Assembly (NCBI GenBank): GCA_958510875.1
Contig: OY294068.1
Span: 83,052,116-83,116,115 of the forward strand
DNA from: Endomychus coccineus
Lineage: Eukaryota > Arthropoda > Insecta > Coleoptera > Endomychidae
Length of the DNA: 64,000 bases
Direction: 5' to 3'
The translations under genes were made by a program, and so were the position numbers. Below the pieces are notes generated by a model. The model ran no database searches. It had not been told where the DNA came from and saw only the letters and a list, made by a program, of their open reading frames with translations. This document shows, piece after piece, positions 45,522 through 58,241 of this stretch; within the stretch, counting starts at the first letter, position 1, and each line of letters opens with the position of its first letter.

Positions 45522-46853
45522 CGAATCTGAATTCGAATGTTCTCTTCATTAGTTTCTGTTTGGGCATCCTTCTTTCAGGAGTTGATATACCCCAACTGTA
45601 AAAGAAATAAAAACATAAGAAAAATTTCAGTAACCTACATTATATTATATATAAATCAATCAAGAGATAGACACATTTTCTATAGAGAGATCGTTGTTGC
45701 GAGCGTTGGGGCTGCTGATGTATACTGCAGATGTGTTCTGGAGAAGCGTGATAGGCTTCTGATGGTCGAAACGTAGCGATAGCTTGGGTGATAGAAGTGT
45801 TGGTGAAGTATAAGTGTTAGAGACTTTGAGGCGTGAGATTTCTGGAAGCATTAGAGGCTTCTTATCGTTGACTGGAAGCGTTAGAGGCTCCTGGCTGTCG
45901 CTGTAGTAGTGATGGAGAAGTTGTTTGTTCTTCTTCGATCGATATGTGTCTTAGAATCAGATCCACACTCATGGAAGCGTTAGAGGCTCCTGGCTGTCGC
46001 TGTAGTAGTGATGGAGAAGTTGTTTGTTCTTCTTCGATCGATATGTGTCTTAGAATCAGATCCACACTCATGGAAGCGTTAGAGGCTCCTGGCTGTCGCT
46101 GTAGTAGTGATGGAGAAGTTGTTTGTTCTTCTTCGATCGATATGTGTCTTAGAATCAGATCCACACTCATGGAAGCGTTAGAGGCTCCTGGCTGTCGCTG
46201 TAGTAGTGATGGAGAAGTTGTTTGTTCTTCGATCGATATGTATCTTAGTCTCTTTCGATTATAAAGAATCAGATCCACCCTCAAACACGTATAATATAAA
46301 TATCAAATTCGATACTGAATATTCGGAATAACATTTCTATAACAAACGGTCTACGAAAAGATGGTAACCTACTAAAATATCATAGGTTATTTAAAACAAA
46401 CATTACTCATAATAAACATAACAGTTTGGATGTTTTAGAACAGACTCCATTATGAACGAGTCGCAGAATTATGAACGAGTTGCAAGGGCAAAGGACAGAC
46501 CCGGCTATAGCCACTCAGAGATCCAATTTGAAACACAAGGCCCAAAGCATCCGAAAGGCTGTGAAGCTTTTTTCATGAGAAGAATTCAGAAAACCCTCGA
46601 AAAAAAGATGAGTCAGTTAAAGTAAATGCAGTATTCTGTGGGGAATTTCAACTTGCTAAAGTAGAATACATATTGACAGACCAGAGCTCAAGAACAGCCT
46701 TCATTCCCACAAGTCGTCATAGGGATTCCGAAAGAAGATGCCCAAACAGAAAGTACTGAAGAGAACATTCGAATTCAGATTCGAATGGTTGGATTCTGAA
46801 AGAAGATGCCCAAACAGAAACTGAAGAGAACATTCGAATTCAGATTCGAATGG
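45522..46853. repeat. Inverted repeat pair flanking the minisatellite
   Basis: Bases 45522-45572 (with GAATTCGAATGTTCTCTTCA) recur as reverse complement at about 46736-46800 and again at 46802-46853. The sequence between holds the 99-bp minisatellite and otherwise nothing I recognise. Confidence 0.5.
45873..46280. repeat. 99-bp minisatellite, four copies
   Basis: Near-identical units start at 45873, 45972, 46071 and 46170. Because 99 is a multiple of three, long frames stay open on both strands through the array; they are not evidence of a gene. Confidence 0.85.
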
Positions 46854-46859
46854 TTGGCG

Positions 46860-47269
46860 AACTTGCATAGGGTGAATACCAGGCAGCTATCGTTTCCCAG
46901 AGGTCCCCTAGGTAGTTAACACTAACGAGGAGAATGGGTTCGCCATAAGTAAGTGTAATGGAATTGAATGATTCGTTTGATGGAAGTCGGACTTAAACTA
47001 CAATATGGGAGTGTACTTCCGAATTGTAAAATAACAACTCCCATCTTTTTACATGCGCATCACACGTTACTATCCACCTTGTATCAAATTTCCGCGTTGT
47101 TAGGTCCGATACTGTGGTAGAGCCCACACGGCTCCAGAGAGACATCGGCAGCTATCATTACCCAGAGAGGATGCTTGGAAAGATGAAGGGCATAGATTGG
47201 TTGGACATAGATTGGTTGCTCAACGCCTGAAAGGATAGTCAATCAACTCAGGCCAGATAGTTTATTCAT
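46860..47269. repeat. Diverged copy of the satellite modules
   Basis: Contains CAGGCAGCTATCG and CAGCTATCATTACCCAGAG modules and the GGAGAATGGGTTCGCCATAA block found in each 771-bp unit, but in a different arrangement. No gene seen. Confidence 0.5.
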
Positions 47270-49900
47270 ATCCTAACTAGGTAGTTATCACTAATGAACG
47301 TATTTTAATGGAGAATGGGTTCGCCATAAGTAAGGGTAATAGAATTGAATGAACGATTAGTTTGATGGAAGTCTGACTCAAACTACAACATGGGAGTGTG
47401 CTAGAAACAAAAATTTATATAGCCATCTATTAAACTGGTGTGGAACTGCACTGGGGCAAATTGAAAGAAATACTAAACATGTGGATGATACACCGATTCC
47501 CATACCCAACATCCTGAGTGGTAGAGCCCACACGGCTCCGAGGAGACATCGGCAGCTATCATCACCCAGAGAGGATGCTTGGAAAGATGAAGGGCATAGA
47601 TTGGTTGGACATAGATTGGTTGCTCAACGCCTGAAAGGATAGTCAATCAACTCAGGCCAGATAGTTTATTCATATGAGACATTCAAATCCTTAAAACCAC
47701 ACATAATGAAAATTGTATCATAATATCTTATGCGGATGATACAGTAATATTTTTTAAATGAAGAAATTGGCATGGAATAAAAACCGTGATTTTAAATAAA
47801 ATGACAAATCAACAAATGGCTGAAGAAAAATCTACTAACATTAAATCTAGATAAGACTGAAAACCCCTGTGTGTAAGATAAAAGTGCCCTGGGCTGTTGC
47901 ACTGGAAATTCTGAAATATTAAAGGAATTCGGTTAAGAGCTTAGGGAGAAACAGGACGGACCATGTGTACCAGTATGGCACAAAAGGGCGTGATATTTTC
48001 AAAGGTGATCAGACCTATCAGGCAGCTATCGTTTCCCAGAGTCCCAACTAGGTAGTTATCACTAATGAACGTATTTTAATGGAGAATGGGTTCGCCATAA
48101 GTAAGGGTAATAGAATTGAATGAACGATTAGTTTGATGGAAGTCTGACTCAAACTACAACATGGGAGTGTGCTAGAAACAAAAATTTATATAGCCATCTA
48201 TTAAACTGGTGTGGAACTGCACTGGGGCAAATTGAAAGAAATACTAAACATGTGGATGATACACCGATTCCCATACCCAACATCCTGAGTGGTAGAGCCC
48301 ACACGGCTCCGAGGAGACATCGGCAGCTATCATCACCCAGAGAGGATGCTTGGAAAGATGAAGGGCATAGATTGGTTGGACATAGATTGGTTGCTCAACG
48401 CCTGAAAGGATAGTCAATCAACTCAGGCCAGATAGTTTATTCATATGAGACATTCAAATCCTTAAAACCACACATAATGAAAATTGTATCATAATATCTT
48501 ATGCGGATGATACAGTAATATTTTTTAAATGAAGAAATTGGCATGGAATAAAAACCGTGATTTTAAATAAAATGACAAATCAACAAATGGCTGAAGAAAA
48601 ATCTACTAACATTAAATCTAGATAAGACTGAAAACCCCTGTGTGTAAGATAAAAGTGCCCTGGGCTGTTGCACTGGAAATTCTGAAATATTAAAGGAATT
48701 CGGTTAAGAGCTTAGGGAGAAACAGGACGGACCATGTGTACCAGTATGGCACAAAAGGGCGTGATATTTTCAAAGGTGATCAGACCTATCAGGCAGCTAT
48801 CGTTTCCCAGAGTCCCAACTAGGTAGTTATCACTAATGAACGTATTTTAATGGAGAATGGGTTCGCCATAAGTAAGGGTAATAGAATTGAATGAACGATT
48901 AGTTTGATGGAAGTCTGACTCAAACTACAACATGGGAGTGTGCTAGAAACAAAAATTTATATAGCCATCTATTAAACTGGTGTGGAACTGCACTGGGGCA
49001 AATTGAAAGAAATACTAAACATGTGGATGATACACCGATTCCCATACCCAACATCCTGAGTGGTAGAGCCCACACGGCTCCGAGGAGACATCGGCAGCTA
49101 TCATCACCCAGAGAGGATGCTTGGAAAGATGAAGGGCATAGATTGGTTGGACATAGATTGGTTGCTCAACGCCTGAAAGGATAGTCAATCAACTCAGGCC
49201 AGATAGTTTATTCATATGAGACATTCAAATCCTTAAAACCACACATAATGAAAATTGTATCATAATATCTTATGCGGATGATACAGTAATATTTTTTAAA
49301 TGAAGAAATTGGCATGGAATAAAAACCGTGATTTTAAATAAAATGACAAATCAACAAATGGCTGAAGAAAAATCTACTAACATTAAATCTAGATAAGACT
49401 GAAAACCCCTGTGTGTAAGATAAAAGTGCCCTGGGCTGTTGCACTGGAAATTCTGAAATATTAAAGGAATTCGGTTAAGAGCTTAGGGAGAAACAGGACG
49501 GACCATGTGTACCAGTATGGCACAAAAGGGCGTGATATTTTCAAAGGTGATCAGACCTATCAGGCAGCTATCGTTTCCCAGAGTCCCAACTAGGTAGTTA
49601 TCACTAATGAACGTATTTTAATGGAGAATGGGTTCGCCATAAGTAAGGGTAATAGAATTGAATGAACGATTAGTTTGATGGAAGTCTGACTCAAACTACA
49701 ACATGGGAGTGTGCTAGAAACAAAAATTTATATAGCCATCTATTAAACTGGTGTGGAACTGCACTGGGGCAAATTGAAAGAAATACTAAACATGTGGATG
49801 ATACACCGATTCCCATACCCAACATCCTGAGTGGTAGAGCCCACACGGCTCCGAGGAGACATCGGCAGCTATCATCACCCAGAGAGGATGCTTGGAAAGA
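47270..49900. repeat. 771-bp satellite, about 3.4 tandem units
   Basis: The landmark GGTAGAGCCCACACGGCTCC falls at 47520, 48291, 49062 and 49833, an exact 771-bp period with almost no differences between units. Each unit contains, on the plus strand, degraded LINE reverse-transcriptase sequence: SYADDTVIFF and, shifted, WLKKNLLTLNLDKTE, the YADD box and the following N-x-L-x-L-N-x-x-K-T motif of insect non-LTR elements. Each also carries the AGCTGCC hairpin module in reverse. Either a recently amplified satellite or partly an assembly expansion. Confidence 0.85.
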
Positions 49901-49914
49901 ACGCTGTTCGTGAG

Positions 49915-49978
49915 AGATCATTGTCATTTCACGGGCAGATATCGAGGTCAGGCCCACCAAGGTTATAATCTCAAGTAA
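49915..49978 (+). pseudogene. Polinton-type PolB/HNH signature fragment
   Basis: Encodes DHCHFTGRYRGQAHQGYNLK, the signature R/D-H-C/D-H-x-T-G-x-Y-R-G-x-A-H segment (treble-clef endonuclease-like) that precedes protein-primed type B DNA polymerases of Polintons/Mavericks and relatives. Only this segment remains. The following ~300 bp are repeated at 51513-51850. Confidence 0.5.
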
Positions 49979-50005
49979 GGCCTTACAGCCTGGGTACAGA
50001 CACAT

Positions 50006-51014
50006 AAAGGATGAAGATAAACCTAAACAGCTATCATACCCGAGTGCTTCAACCCACCCAACATGATTAGTTTAGAAATAAATATCAATAAACATGAGAC
50101 TATGAATTCAGGATTTTCGTATACTAGGAAGCTTCAAGAATTGAGAAAGCTTAATACGAAGAATCCGAAATTGAGGTGATAATGAGAAACTACTGATTAA
50201 TAAATATTCTTCTCTTATGGGGTTATAAATTTGGGCTCAATATTCGCTTCAAGTCTAGAAACAAAAATTTATACAGCCATCTATTAAACCGGTGTGGAAT
50301 TGCACCGGAGCAAATTGAAAGAAATCTATGTGAAGATGTTAACTGATAGTAATGGTTAATATAATATGAAACCATGAATTCAGGGCATTCATATATGCTT
50401 TTCATATATGGTGCACTGGGCTGCTTGAGCCGAGTCTCAAAAATGCAACTATTTTGTTTGAGGTAGAGCTTCACGAAGTTGTAGATTTAGGAGCTGCTTA
50501 GTCAATCAACTCAGGTTGTTAGCTAATGGATTAGATGATATGAAAAAAGAATGATTTTAAACATTGCAGATCTAGAAACAAAAAATGTATACAGCTAATT
50601 CTTGTATTAAATTTCCGAGTTGTTGGGTCCGATAACTTCCTCGGAGGAGGGTGGCAGCTAGTATTCCCTTGAGCGTTACCTAAGGTAGAAAAGTAGTTAC
50701 TGATAAGATTAATATCTGAGAAAGACAGTCATAAGCCCAGAGAGGTGATAAGTTTATAAATAAACATCAAGAAACGCGATATGAGCACGAGAGCTATCTC
50801 TAATGCCCAAGATTGCTATTAAATGCTATTTACCTATGATATACCCATAGATACACTGTTCACAAGAATTAGAGGAGCACTTCATGAATATTAGAATCAA
50901 GAAACCGAACACGAATGTGAGCGCTCGTGTATCTATATCGCTCCCGAAAATATCAAAATAAATAACATATAATTAAAAATAAATAGTAATAAAAAAGTCC
51001 GATAAGTCAACAAT
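50006..51014. repeat. Dispersed repeat pieces, no gene seen
   Basis: Includes a block that recurs at 49716 and 51799 (AAATTTATACAGCCATCTA followed by CCGGTGTGGAA) and two further AGCAGCTATCAT-like modules. Small ORFs are short and antisense to repeats. Confidence 0.5.
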
Positions 51015-51512
51015 ATGTCGTTATGTAGTAAGTGCTGTGAAATAATTACAAAAGAAAATGATTGTGTTACATGTAACCACTGCAAAAGTAAATTCCATCT
51101 CATATGTGTTGGCGTAAGAGAAACTAACTGGCGTGTAAAAAACAATGAAAACAAACTCGGCTGGAAATGTTCAACATATAGGTTATTGAAATCCGATAAC
51201 GAAGAAAACCAAATCGCATCAAAACAAAGTGATGACCTTCAAATAAATACAAAATCAAGTGTACTTAAAAATCTTATGAAGGATACGATTAAAGAAGAAA
51301 ACTCCAACATTATAAAAACTCTGAATAGATTACAGGAATCAATGCAATTCTATGGAGATCAATTAGATGAAAATAATGAAGCAGATTATTCAAGAAAACA
51401 ACAAATCAAAAAAGGTTACGAAGATCTAAAACATAAATACGCAATATTGGATCATCGTCATTTCACGGGCAGATATCGAGGACAGGCCCACCAAGGTTGT
51501 GATCTCAAGTAA
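51015..51512 (+). pseudogene. LINE ORF1-type PHD-finger protein fused to a Polinton signature
   Basis: A 165-aa frame. Residues about 4-55 form a PHD-like zinc finger (C-x2-C, C-x2-C, H-x2-C and a final C), followed by a Lys/Glu-rich coiled-coil stretch, as in ORF1 proteins of insect non-LTR retrotransposons. The last 20 residues switch to DHRHFTGRYRGQAHQGCDLK, the Polinton PolB signature also seen at 49915. The fusion is most simply a chimera of two transposon fragments. Confidence 0.55.
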
Positions 51513-53595
51513 AGCCTTACAGCCTGGGTGTAAGACACATGAAGGATGCAATATAAACCTAAGCAGCTATCATAAATGAGTGCCTCAACCCACCTAACAT
51601 GATTAGTTTAGAAATAAATATCAATAAGCATGAGACTATGAATTCAGGATTTTCGTACACTAGGAAGCTTCAAGAACTGAGAAAAGCTGAATACGAAGAA
51701 TCCGAAATTGAGATGATAATGGCGGAACTACTAATTAATAAATATTCTCCCCTTATGAGGTTATAAATTTGGGGTCAATATTCTAAATATCGCTTCAAGT
51801 CTAGAAACAGAAATTTATACAGCCATCTACTAAACCGGTGTGGAACTGCACTGGGGAAAATTTAAAGAAATAAATATATATATAGGTTTCACCAAACATA
51901 TAAACCATGAATTCGGGGTATTCATATATGCTTTTCATTTGTTCAGCCCTAGATCCGGCGCAGCAGGAATAACCAACACGAGTAAACGACAACTATGATT
52001 CCCAAAACCTTTTCTAGTTTGCTCACCAATACGTCAATTCGAATGGTTCTGAATATCACTGAGATCTACATCAAAAGGATGTATATCTCAAATAAAAGGG
52101 TCTTGAGCCTGGAATTCGTGTATTTGATCGAATATCAGAACCTAAACATGTATATTACACGAATGATGAACATAGATCGTAATCCTAATACATATAATAA
52201 AATGTAAGTTACCTGATTTAGCTGGTTTCGGTTTCTTCCCATTCAGTATGAACACAGTACTGCGTTACGTATAAAAGAGTTCTTCGGTTTCTTCCCATTC
52301 ACATAAGCCCAAGTTTTGTTTTTACCATGACAGCTTTCATTCTAACTTTCCGTGTCATAGTTGTCTCGCGAGAGCGTTGCAATTCAAGTGAATCCATTCC
52401 CAGAATCCATTTTTAATTATTTTCAATTTGTAGGTCACTTTTTAATTGCTTCCTGGACTCATAACCTATTAGAATTGATAGATTATAATAATCAGATAAC
52501 GCAGTAGATGTTCACAATAAAATCGTTTATTGAATAGTGAAACATAATCACAAAATATCATAGTTGCTGACCACAACATTTCTGTGACAACATTTTTGTA
52601 GTAGTAGAGATTCGAATAACAAAAGGTATGGAAGTCAATGGAGGACAATTTGAACATTTGATTTAAATACACAGATTTAATTTTTTTTATTGTAAGCATG
52701 ACAATTTAATTTTCTTACGAATGTGATTTTTTGAAGATTGTTTAAGTTTGTAAAAACGGCTTAATAAAAATAAGCTTGTACATTGTACAAATAACCAAAA
52801 TGTTCAAGGTGACGCATTCGAACAACAAAATAAATTTTTGCGAAAACGATTCTCAAATTTACGTTTTTCATAAACCGTTGTAAAGAGGCTTCAAATGACT
52901 TATCATTCAAACCGTCTCCCTATTCAATTTTGAGGGGTTGAAGCGCCCCTATTAAAAGTTGTTCGTTCAAGTCTGAAATATACGTCAAAAGAAGTTGTAT
53001 AGTTTTGTGTTGGTATGGAATATAAATGGTAATGGATAAAGGTATTCATATGAACAAGAGGTATGTTCAGTGCAAAAACTAATATTTCTTTTGAATAATA
53101 TACTTCAACTGAAATTATATCGTATGGTTTGTGGATATCGTCGTAATCAGAATAAACGAATTGATCTATTGAATGATCATTTAAGAGTACATCTAATATT
53201 GCTCTATTGAATGATCATTTAAGAGTGAATCTAATATTGCTTTCGTATCATTTATAGATATTATGCTGTAATGCAACGTTCCAAGTTTAGCGAACAATAT
53301 TGAATTTTCAATATTTTCTTGGATTCTTTGGGTTATAATGCATTGATTGTGTTTGTAATATAAGTGATAGCGTTCTATTATTATTTTCTAGAGTTTCGTG
53401 AGTTAAAGAGATTTGTTGATTGATCGTATTTAGTTTGTTGACATATTTCGCAACTGTTTACGTAAAGTATTTCGCATTCGACCAGTAATATAAAACGTTT
53501 GTATTATCAAGTTACTTAGCATTTTATACAATTCGTCTTTGTCGTCTCAAAATAAAGAACGTATGTTTTTTGGTAGGCCGTATTCTTTAAAGAAT
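51513..53595. other. AT-rich host DNA without recognisable genes
   Basis: Bases 51513-51850 repeat 49980-50300. Beyond that I see only short repeats, for example a ~40-bp duplication around 53170-53240 containing GAATGATCATTTAAGAGT. No frame has a familiar motif. Confidence 0.5.
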
Positions 53596-53599
53596 GTTA

Positions 53600-55020
53600 A
53601 TATGGGTTTTAATAGATGTTCCACAGGGCCTTTTTATTATTTTCCCATAAGCATTTTCTTGTGAATTTTCGAGGTCTAGTGGATTTAATAAGGTATATTT
53701 GATTTTGAAAGGTATTCATGGGTGACTCGCTAGGATTTATTCCTTGAAATCCTTTGATTTCACGTGTGGTTTTCGGAATAGGATATTCCATTATTGCTTT
53801 TACCTTGTCGGGGTTAGGTTTCACACCATCAGATGTTATTAAGTGTCCCAGAAAGGTAACTTCTTTCTTGAGAAATTCCGACTTATTCAGTTGGATCTTA
53901 AAATTGTTCTCACGACGTCTTTGGAAAACTTTCTTCAAATTTATCATGTGTTCCCGAAGGGATGTGGAAAATATAATGATATCGCCATATATACGAGACA
54001 AATTATATTTTGTAGACCTTTCAGAATGTTATCCATTACACGTTGGAAGGTGGCTGGTGAATTTTTCAACCCATTCTCACGTATTCGTAGTGCCCGTTCT
54101 CGATGTTAAAAGCCGTTTTGACTACATCATCTGGAGCCATCTCAATTTGGTGAAATCCGCTAGCTAGCTAGGTCTAGGGTTCAAAAATATTGGCATCGCC
54201 CTAATTTGTCCAGAATATCGCTAATATTTGGCGATGGGTACCTCGTTGACTTTTCCATAGTCGACAACAATTCTCCGCTTCTTCTTGCCGCTAGCGTCGG
54301 CTTTTTGGGAACAACCCAAATTGGAGATGATCATGGCAAGCTGAATGTTAACTTTTGTTTTTCGTAATGGAAGATTATAAGATTAGCATCTTCGGAATTC
54401 ATGCGACTTGTACGTACTAAATCGCAGATATCCGATGTTTTTGATTGAGATGTGGCGATATCGACATGATACAATTCATAATTATCGAATTGAAAATATT
54501 TTGTACAATCTAACCTCAATCGACTTGAATATCGGTATTAAAGTCATTCGGATTTTCTAATTCAACCATGGCATAGCCATTGTTCGCTATCGTTGACGTA
54601 ACATTGCGGGGTGGACCAAACACTTGATTATTAGTAAAATATCTTGGTGGTTGTGTTATCGATCGGGGTTTAATTTGGATAGGGCCCATAGGAAATTGAT
54701 TTGGAAAATTTTAATATTGATTGAATTGAGATTTCCGAAATTAGTTTGGTTGAGAATAGTTCTGCAAATTTTGAATTGGTTGTTGAGTATGTTGTTTGAA
54801 CATTTGAGGTCTTTTAAACAGATTGATTAGATTTTCGCAAATATCTTATGTTATTGTTTTCGATAATATATCTTTGGGCTTCAGCTAAAGAATTTGGTTT
54901 CATGGACCTAATCATTGAGCTTTGGGGCTCTCCCAAACCAACAAGTAATGTATGCAAGGCATGGGAATCGTACAGAGACTTTTTACTTTTACAGTTTCAT
55001 TTGCTTCGTGCAAATTAATC
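53600..55020 (-). pseudogene. Gypsy-type LTR retrotransposon remnant (gag to RT)
   Basis: On the minus strand, in order: gag-like LVGLGEPQSSMIRSMKP and an S-L-A-E-A-Q segment (about 54990-54870); the gag C-terminal linker with GPIQIKPRSITQPPRYF (about 54690-54600); the pre-RT segment; KADASGKKKRRIVVDYGKVN (about 54310-54240); and the RT palm with YGDIIIFS in place of Y-x-DDIIIFS, then FLGHLITSDGVKPNPDKV (about 53990-53760). Multiple frameshifts and a damaged catalytic box show it is dead. Confidence 0.75.
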
Positions 55021-55599
55021 CTAAATCTGAAATTAAAACTACTTTTCGTTTCTCTAGTCACCAAAATGTGCTAAGATGAGTTTAATGCTTCCAATGTTTT
55101 AATCAACTATAACTCAATTTCTGCACTAATATCAACCTATTGATTAGAACAAGAAATTAAAGGGAACAATGAACACTTACAGTGTAGATGATTTCATCCT
55201 CGTCAAGTCCAATCCGGTGTAGATTTCGATGGGCTTATACGAATTTTGGTGGTTCTTCTCGATGAAGAATTGATACTCAATGGATAGCTTTAGATAGATG
55301 CCTTCGAGAATCTTTGAGACTGTGCCAATTGAGTATTTTTACTAAAGAATAACGTTTTTAAAAAATACACTTTATTAAATAATGGTAGTTGTAGGTACAA
55401 ATACAATATCAAGACTGGCTAGATTCCGTAATTCACATAATATAAAAATAATGATCGGTATTAATGAACTGTATGTGAAATCTGATATATGAAGAGTCAT
55501 GTTTATTAACCCTGCTAAATATATAACTGGCTTTCACAACAGACAGATAAGTCATTTGATTATTTTAACAAACTTCATGTAAGCAGATCCGGCCTACGT

Positions 55600-55800
55600 A
55601 TATTTTGGTTATAATTATTGGGAACAAAGTTTTCTTTGATTACCGATTGTAACGCGATAAAATCATCAGCAACAAAAAAGGATTTAATACCGCGTATTCC
55701 TAGATGGTGGGTATATCTACAAGATTTTAATTTTGACATACTATACCGAAAAGGGACTAATTTAGCTCAAGGAACAACATTCCAATTACCGTAATAAAAC
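55600..55800 (+). pseudogene. Gypsy RNase H fragment
   Basis: Reads as TDC-like, then TKKDLIPRIPRWWVYLQDF and FDILYRKGTNLAQG, the end of a Ty3/Gypsy RNase H domain. It is on the opposite strand to the remnant at 53600-55020, so it is a separate piece. Bases 55021-55599 show nothing recognisable. Confidence 0.6.
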
Positions 55801-57550
55801 AAGAGAGTTGGATTGAAAGATAACAAGGTAGAGATGCCGAAGTACAGTAAAAAAATAGTTAATTTTGAAGAAACCCCAATAAATAGAAAATTTAGTCTTG
55901 AATATTGTATAAACTAGTAAGCTATCCCGATGGGAATACCTTTTTCCTTTGGTATGTACCTAGACAAAATTGAAAGAAAACTTGGTTTCCAATAATGAAT
56001 AAAGTCGTAGCGCTGAATTTTCTACCATTCGTAAAACAGTTTCTCCGTTAGGCAGAGACGGAGAAACTGTTTTACGAATGGTAAAATGTATTGAAGTACA
56101 AGAGTAACAATTTGAACATCTTTTGAAAACTTAATGTTTTGTTCTGATTGATCATTGCGACTTAGACAAGGTATACCTTTCTTAACCATAAAAGATGGGA
56201 AAACAAACATAATGGAGAACTAGCAATTCAGTTATTAAATGCCTTTTTAATAGTAAATAATGTGTGTTTAATCTCATTTTTGTAACTTGTTGGATTTAGA
56301 AGATAAAAATCAAAAACTACTTTTTTGACGGCCCAATTAAAGGAATGTGTCTTAACATTAGGGGTGTAATGTTTTTCTTTATATAAAAGCCTACATTATT
56401 TTCAACGATGAAATACACATGAATTTTTTTAGTGATTTATTTATACCCTGTATATAAACCGTTTCAAATTGTATATATTGATGTTTAAAATTAAAATATT
56501 CACTTGAAAAATAATCATAATTTCAAAATGAAAGCACAATTAGAATATCCAAACAAAAAAAAATAAAATCATATAAATAATTCAACTCACCTACATGTAT
56601 TATATAATCTTTCATTATGAATATGGATAGAAACTGTAGACATAATTATATCGCTCTGGTATATATAGCTTATATCGATTGATGCAACTTCTAATCATAA
56701 ATGAGTCTATAGTCTAAATATCTGTTATTGCACTGACCCAATTACCCTTCAAATTAATATCCTACGACGCATTTTCGAAAATACGACTTTACAAAAACAA
56801 CACGAATAAATATTCCACTGCGTTTTTTAATATGACGTACCATATGTACAAAAACAACACGAATAAATATTCCACTGCGTTTTTTAATATGACGTACCAT
56901 ATGTATTATTAGATTTCCAATAACAATAACATGTTTTAGTACTAAAACATACACAGTTTTGGATATTTGGATAGGTATATAAAGATGGAGAATCTTATAT
57001 ACTTAAACAGTCAGTTAATATCAGGTGAATATGAATTGTTTATTACATAGTGCGAAATACTGATCGGCATCTAAAGCGGATATTTTCATAATTAAATAAT
57101 GTTTTTAGTTAGAATTTGTTTCTCGCACTTATTTGGTTGAAAATTACCTATTCTTCTTCTTTCTTCGATTTTATTATCAAAGGCATATCCTCAATTTCAT
57201 ATACAGCAAATTTATTTTATTTTTCAAAGTTTTATAATCATTCTTTAATATCAACTGTAGTGGGAAATTCATATTTATTGTTATTTAGCCTAACAGGGTT
57301 TAGTATAACTATTTTTATATCAGTTTCGGGGATTGTACTAAGATTATTTTCCACCAATTTGAATATAGAAAATTGTGTAAAAATCTTACAGAAATATTTA
57401 AGGTATGTTGACTTTATTTTCCCAATAAAAAATTTGGCAAGAACGAATGTTTCGGATTTCAACATATTTTTGACAGATTGTATAATATAGTCTGAACTCA
57501 CCTAATGTATCGTTGATTTCTTATTCTGGATTATGATTGAAATCCGGAAT
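55801..57550. other. AT-rich host DNA with small repeats
   Basis: Contains a perfect 26-bp inverted repeat (56023-56048 with 56058-56083, 9-nt loop; arm core AAAACAGTTTCTCCGT) and a direct duplication of about 54 bp at 56792-56900 (AATAAATATTCCACTGCG in both). The 124-aa plus-strand frame at 57116-57490 is hydrophobic and Phe/Ile-rich, as expected of chance AT-rich sequence, and I do not call it. Confidence 0.5.
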
Positions 57551-57551
57551 T

Positions 57552-57866
57552 TTAACGATTCATTGGGAATATGCCACTTGCATAAAAATCATCTATAGCA
57601 TTTCTTTTCACATCAGTTTTTTGATCTCCAGGTCTGTCTTTACTCTGAGTCTTTATCTTGTCCATTTTTTCTATTGCAGATTTTAATAAACACGGAAAAA
57701 CTTCTTTGACAATTCCAGTAGTGTTATGATTTTCAAGTTTGTACAATGTCAAAACATTTCGCCAAGCTAACTTGGCTAACTTTTTCAACTGTTTCGTTCC
57801 ATTGTTGATTGGTATAATTTCTATAGTTTCGGATGCCTGGCTTGCGCTCGTACTTTTGAATCATCT
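57552..57866 (-). pseudogene. Tigger/jerky-like transposase with internal deletion
   Basis: On the minus strand the N-terminal segment IQKYERKPGIRNYRNYT is followed, after about 10 residues, by WRNVLTLYKLEN...VFPCLLKSAIEKM and FYASGIFPMNR. These are the first and the last parts of a jerky/Tigger-type DDE transposase (helix-turn-helix N-terminus; G-F/Y-x-x-x-G-I-x-P-x-N-R end). The catalytic DDE core is missing, as in non-autonomous derivatives. Confidence 0.55.
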
Positions 57867-58241
57867 GAAACCCCCAATAAATTATTATTAACCCCGTAAA
57901 TGAATAAAGTATTTTATAATCGTGGCTAGTTTGATACTCGCCCCATAACGCTTATCGCATTATTTCAAATGAACCTTAAAATTTAACCTCGAAATATCGA
58001 TGATTTTACGTGTAGAAATAATGATATCATACAATGTGTAAATTGTGTAATACTTACCTCTATGTGCTCGGAGTTATACAGACCACAGTTTCACTTCAGA
58101 AAAGTAATTTTTATAAAAATTGTCATAAGCAAGATATTCATAACAGATTATGTATAGCGAACATAAACTCACATGGGTTTGTTTACGTACTAACGAATTT
58201 CTTTGGTGGCACGCTTAATAAGAAAATAGGTACCTATACAC

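Noticed and set aside
45862..46284. A 140-aa and a 106-aa protein on opposite strands
   Set aside because: Both are translations of the 99-bp minisatellite, which keeps all frames in register.
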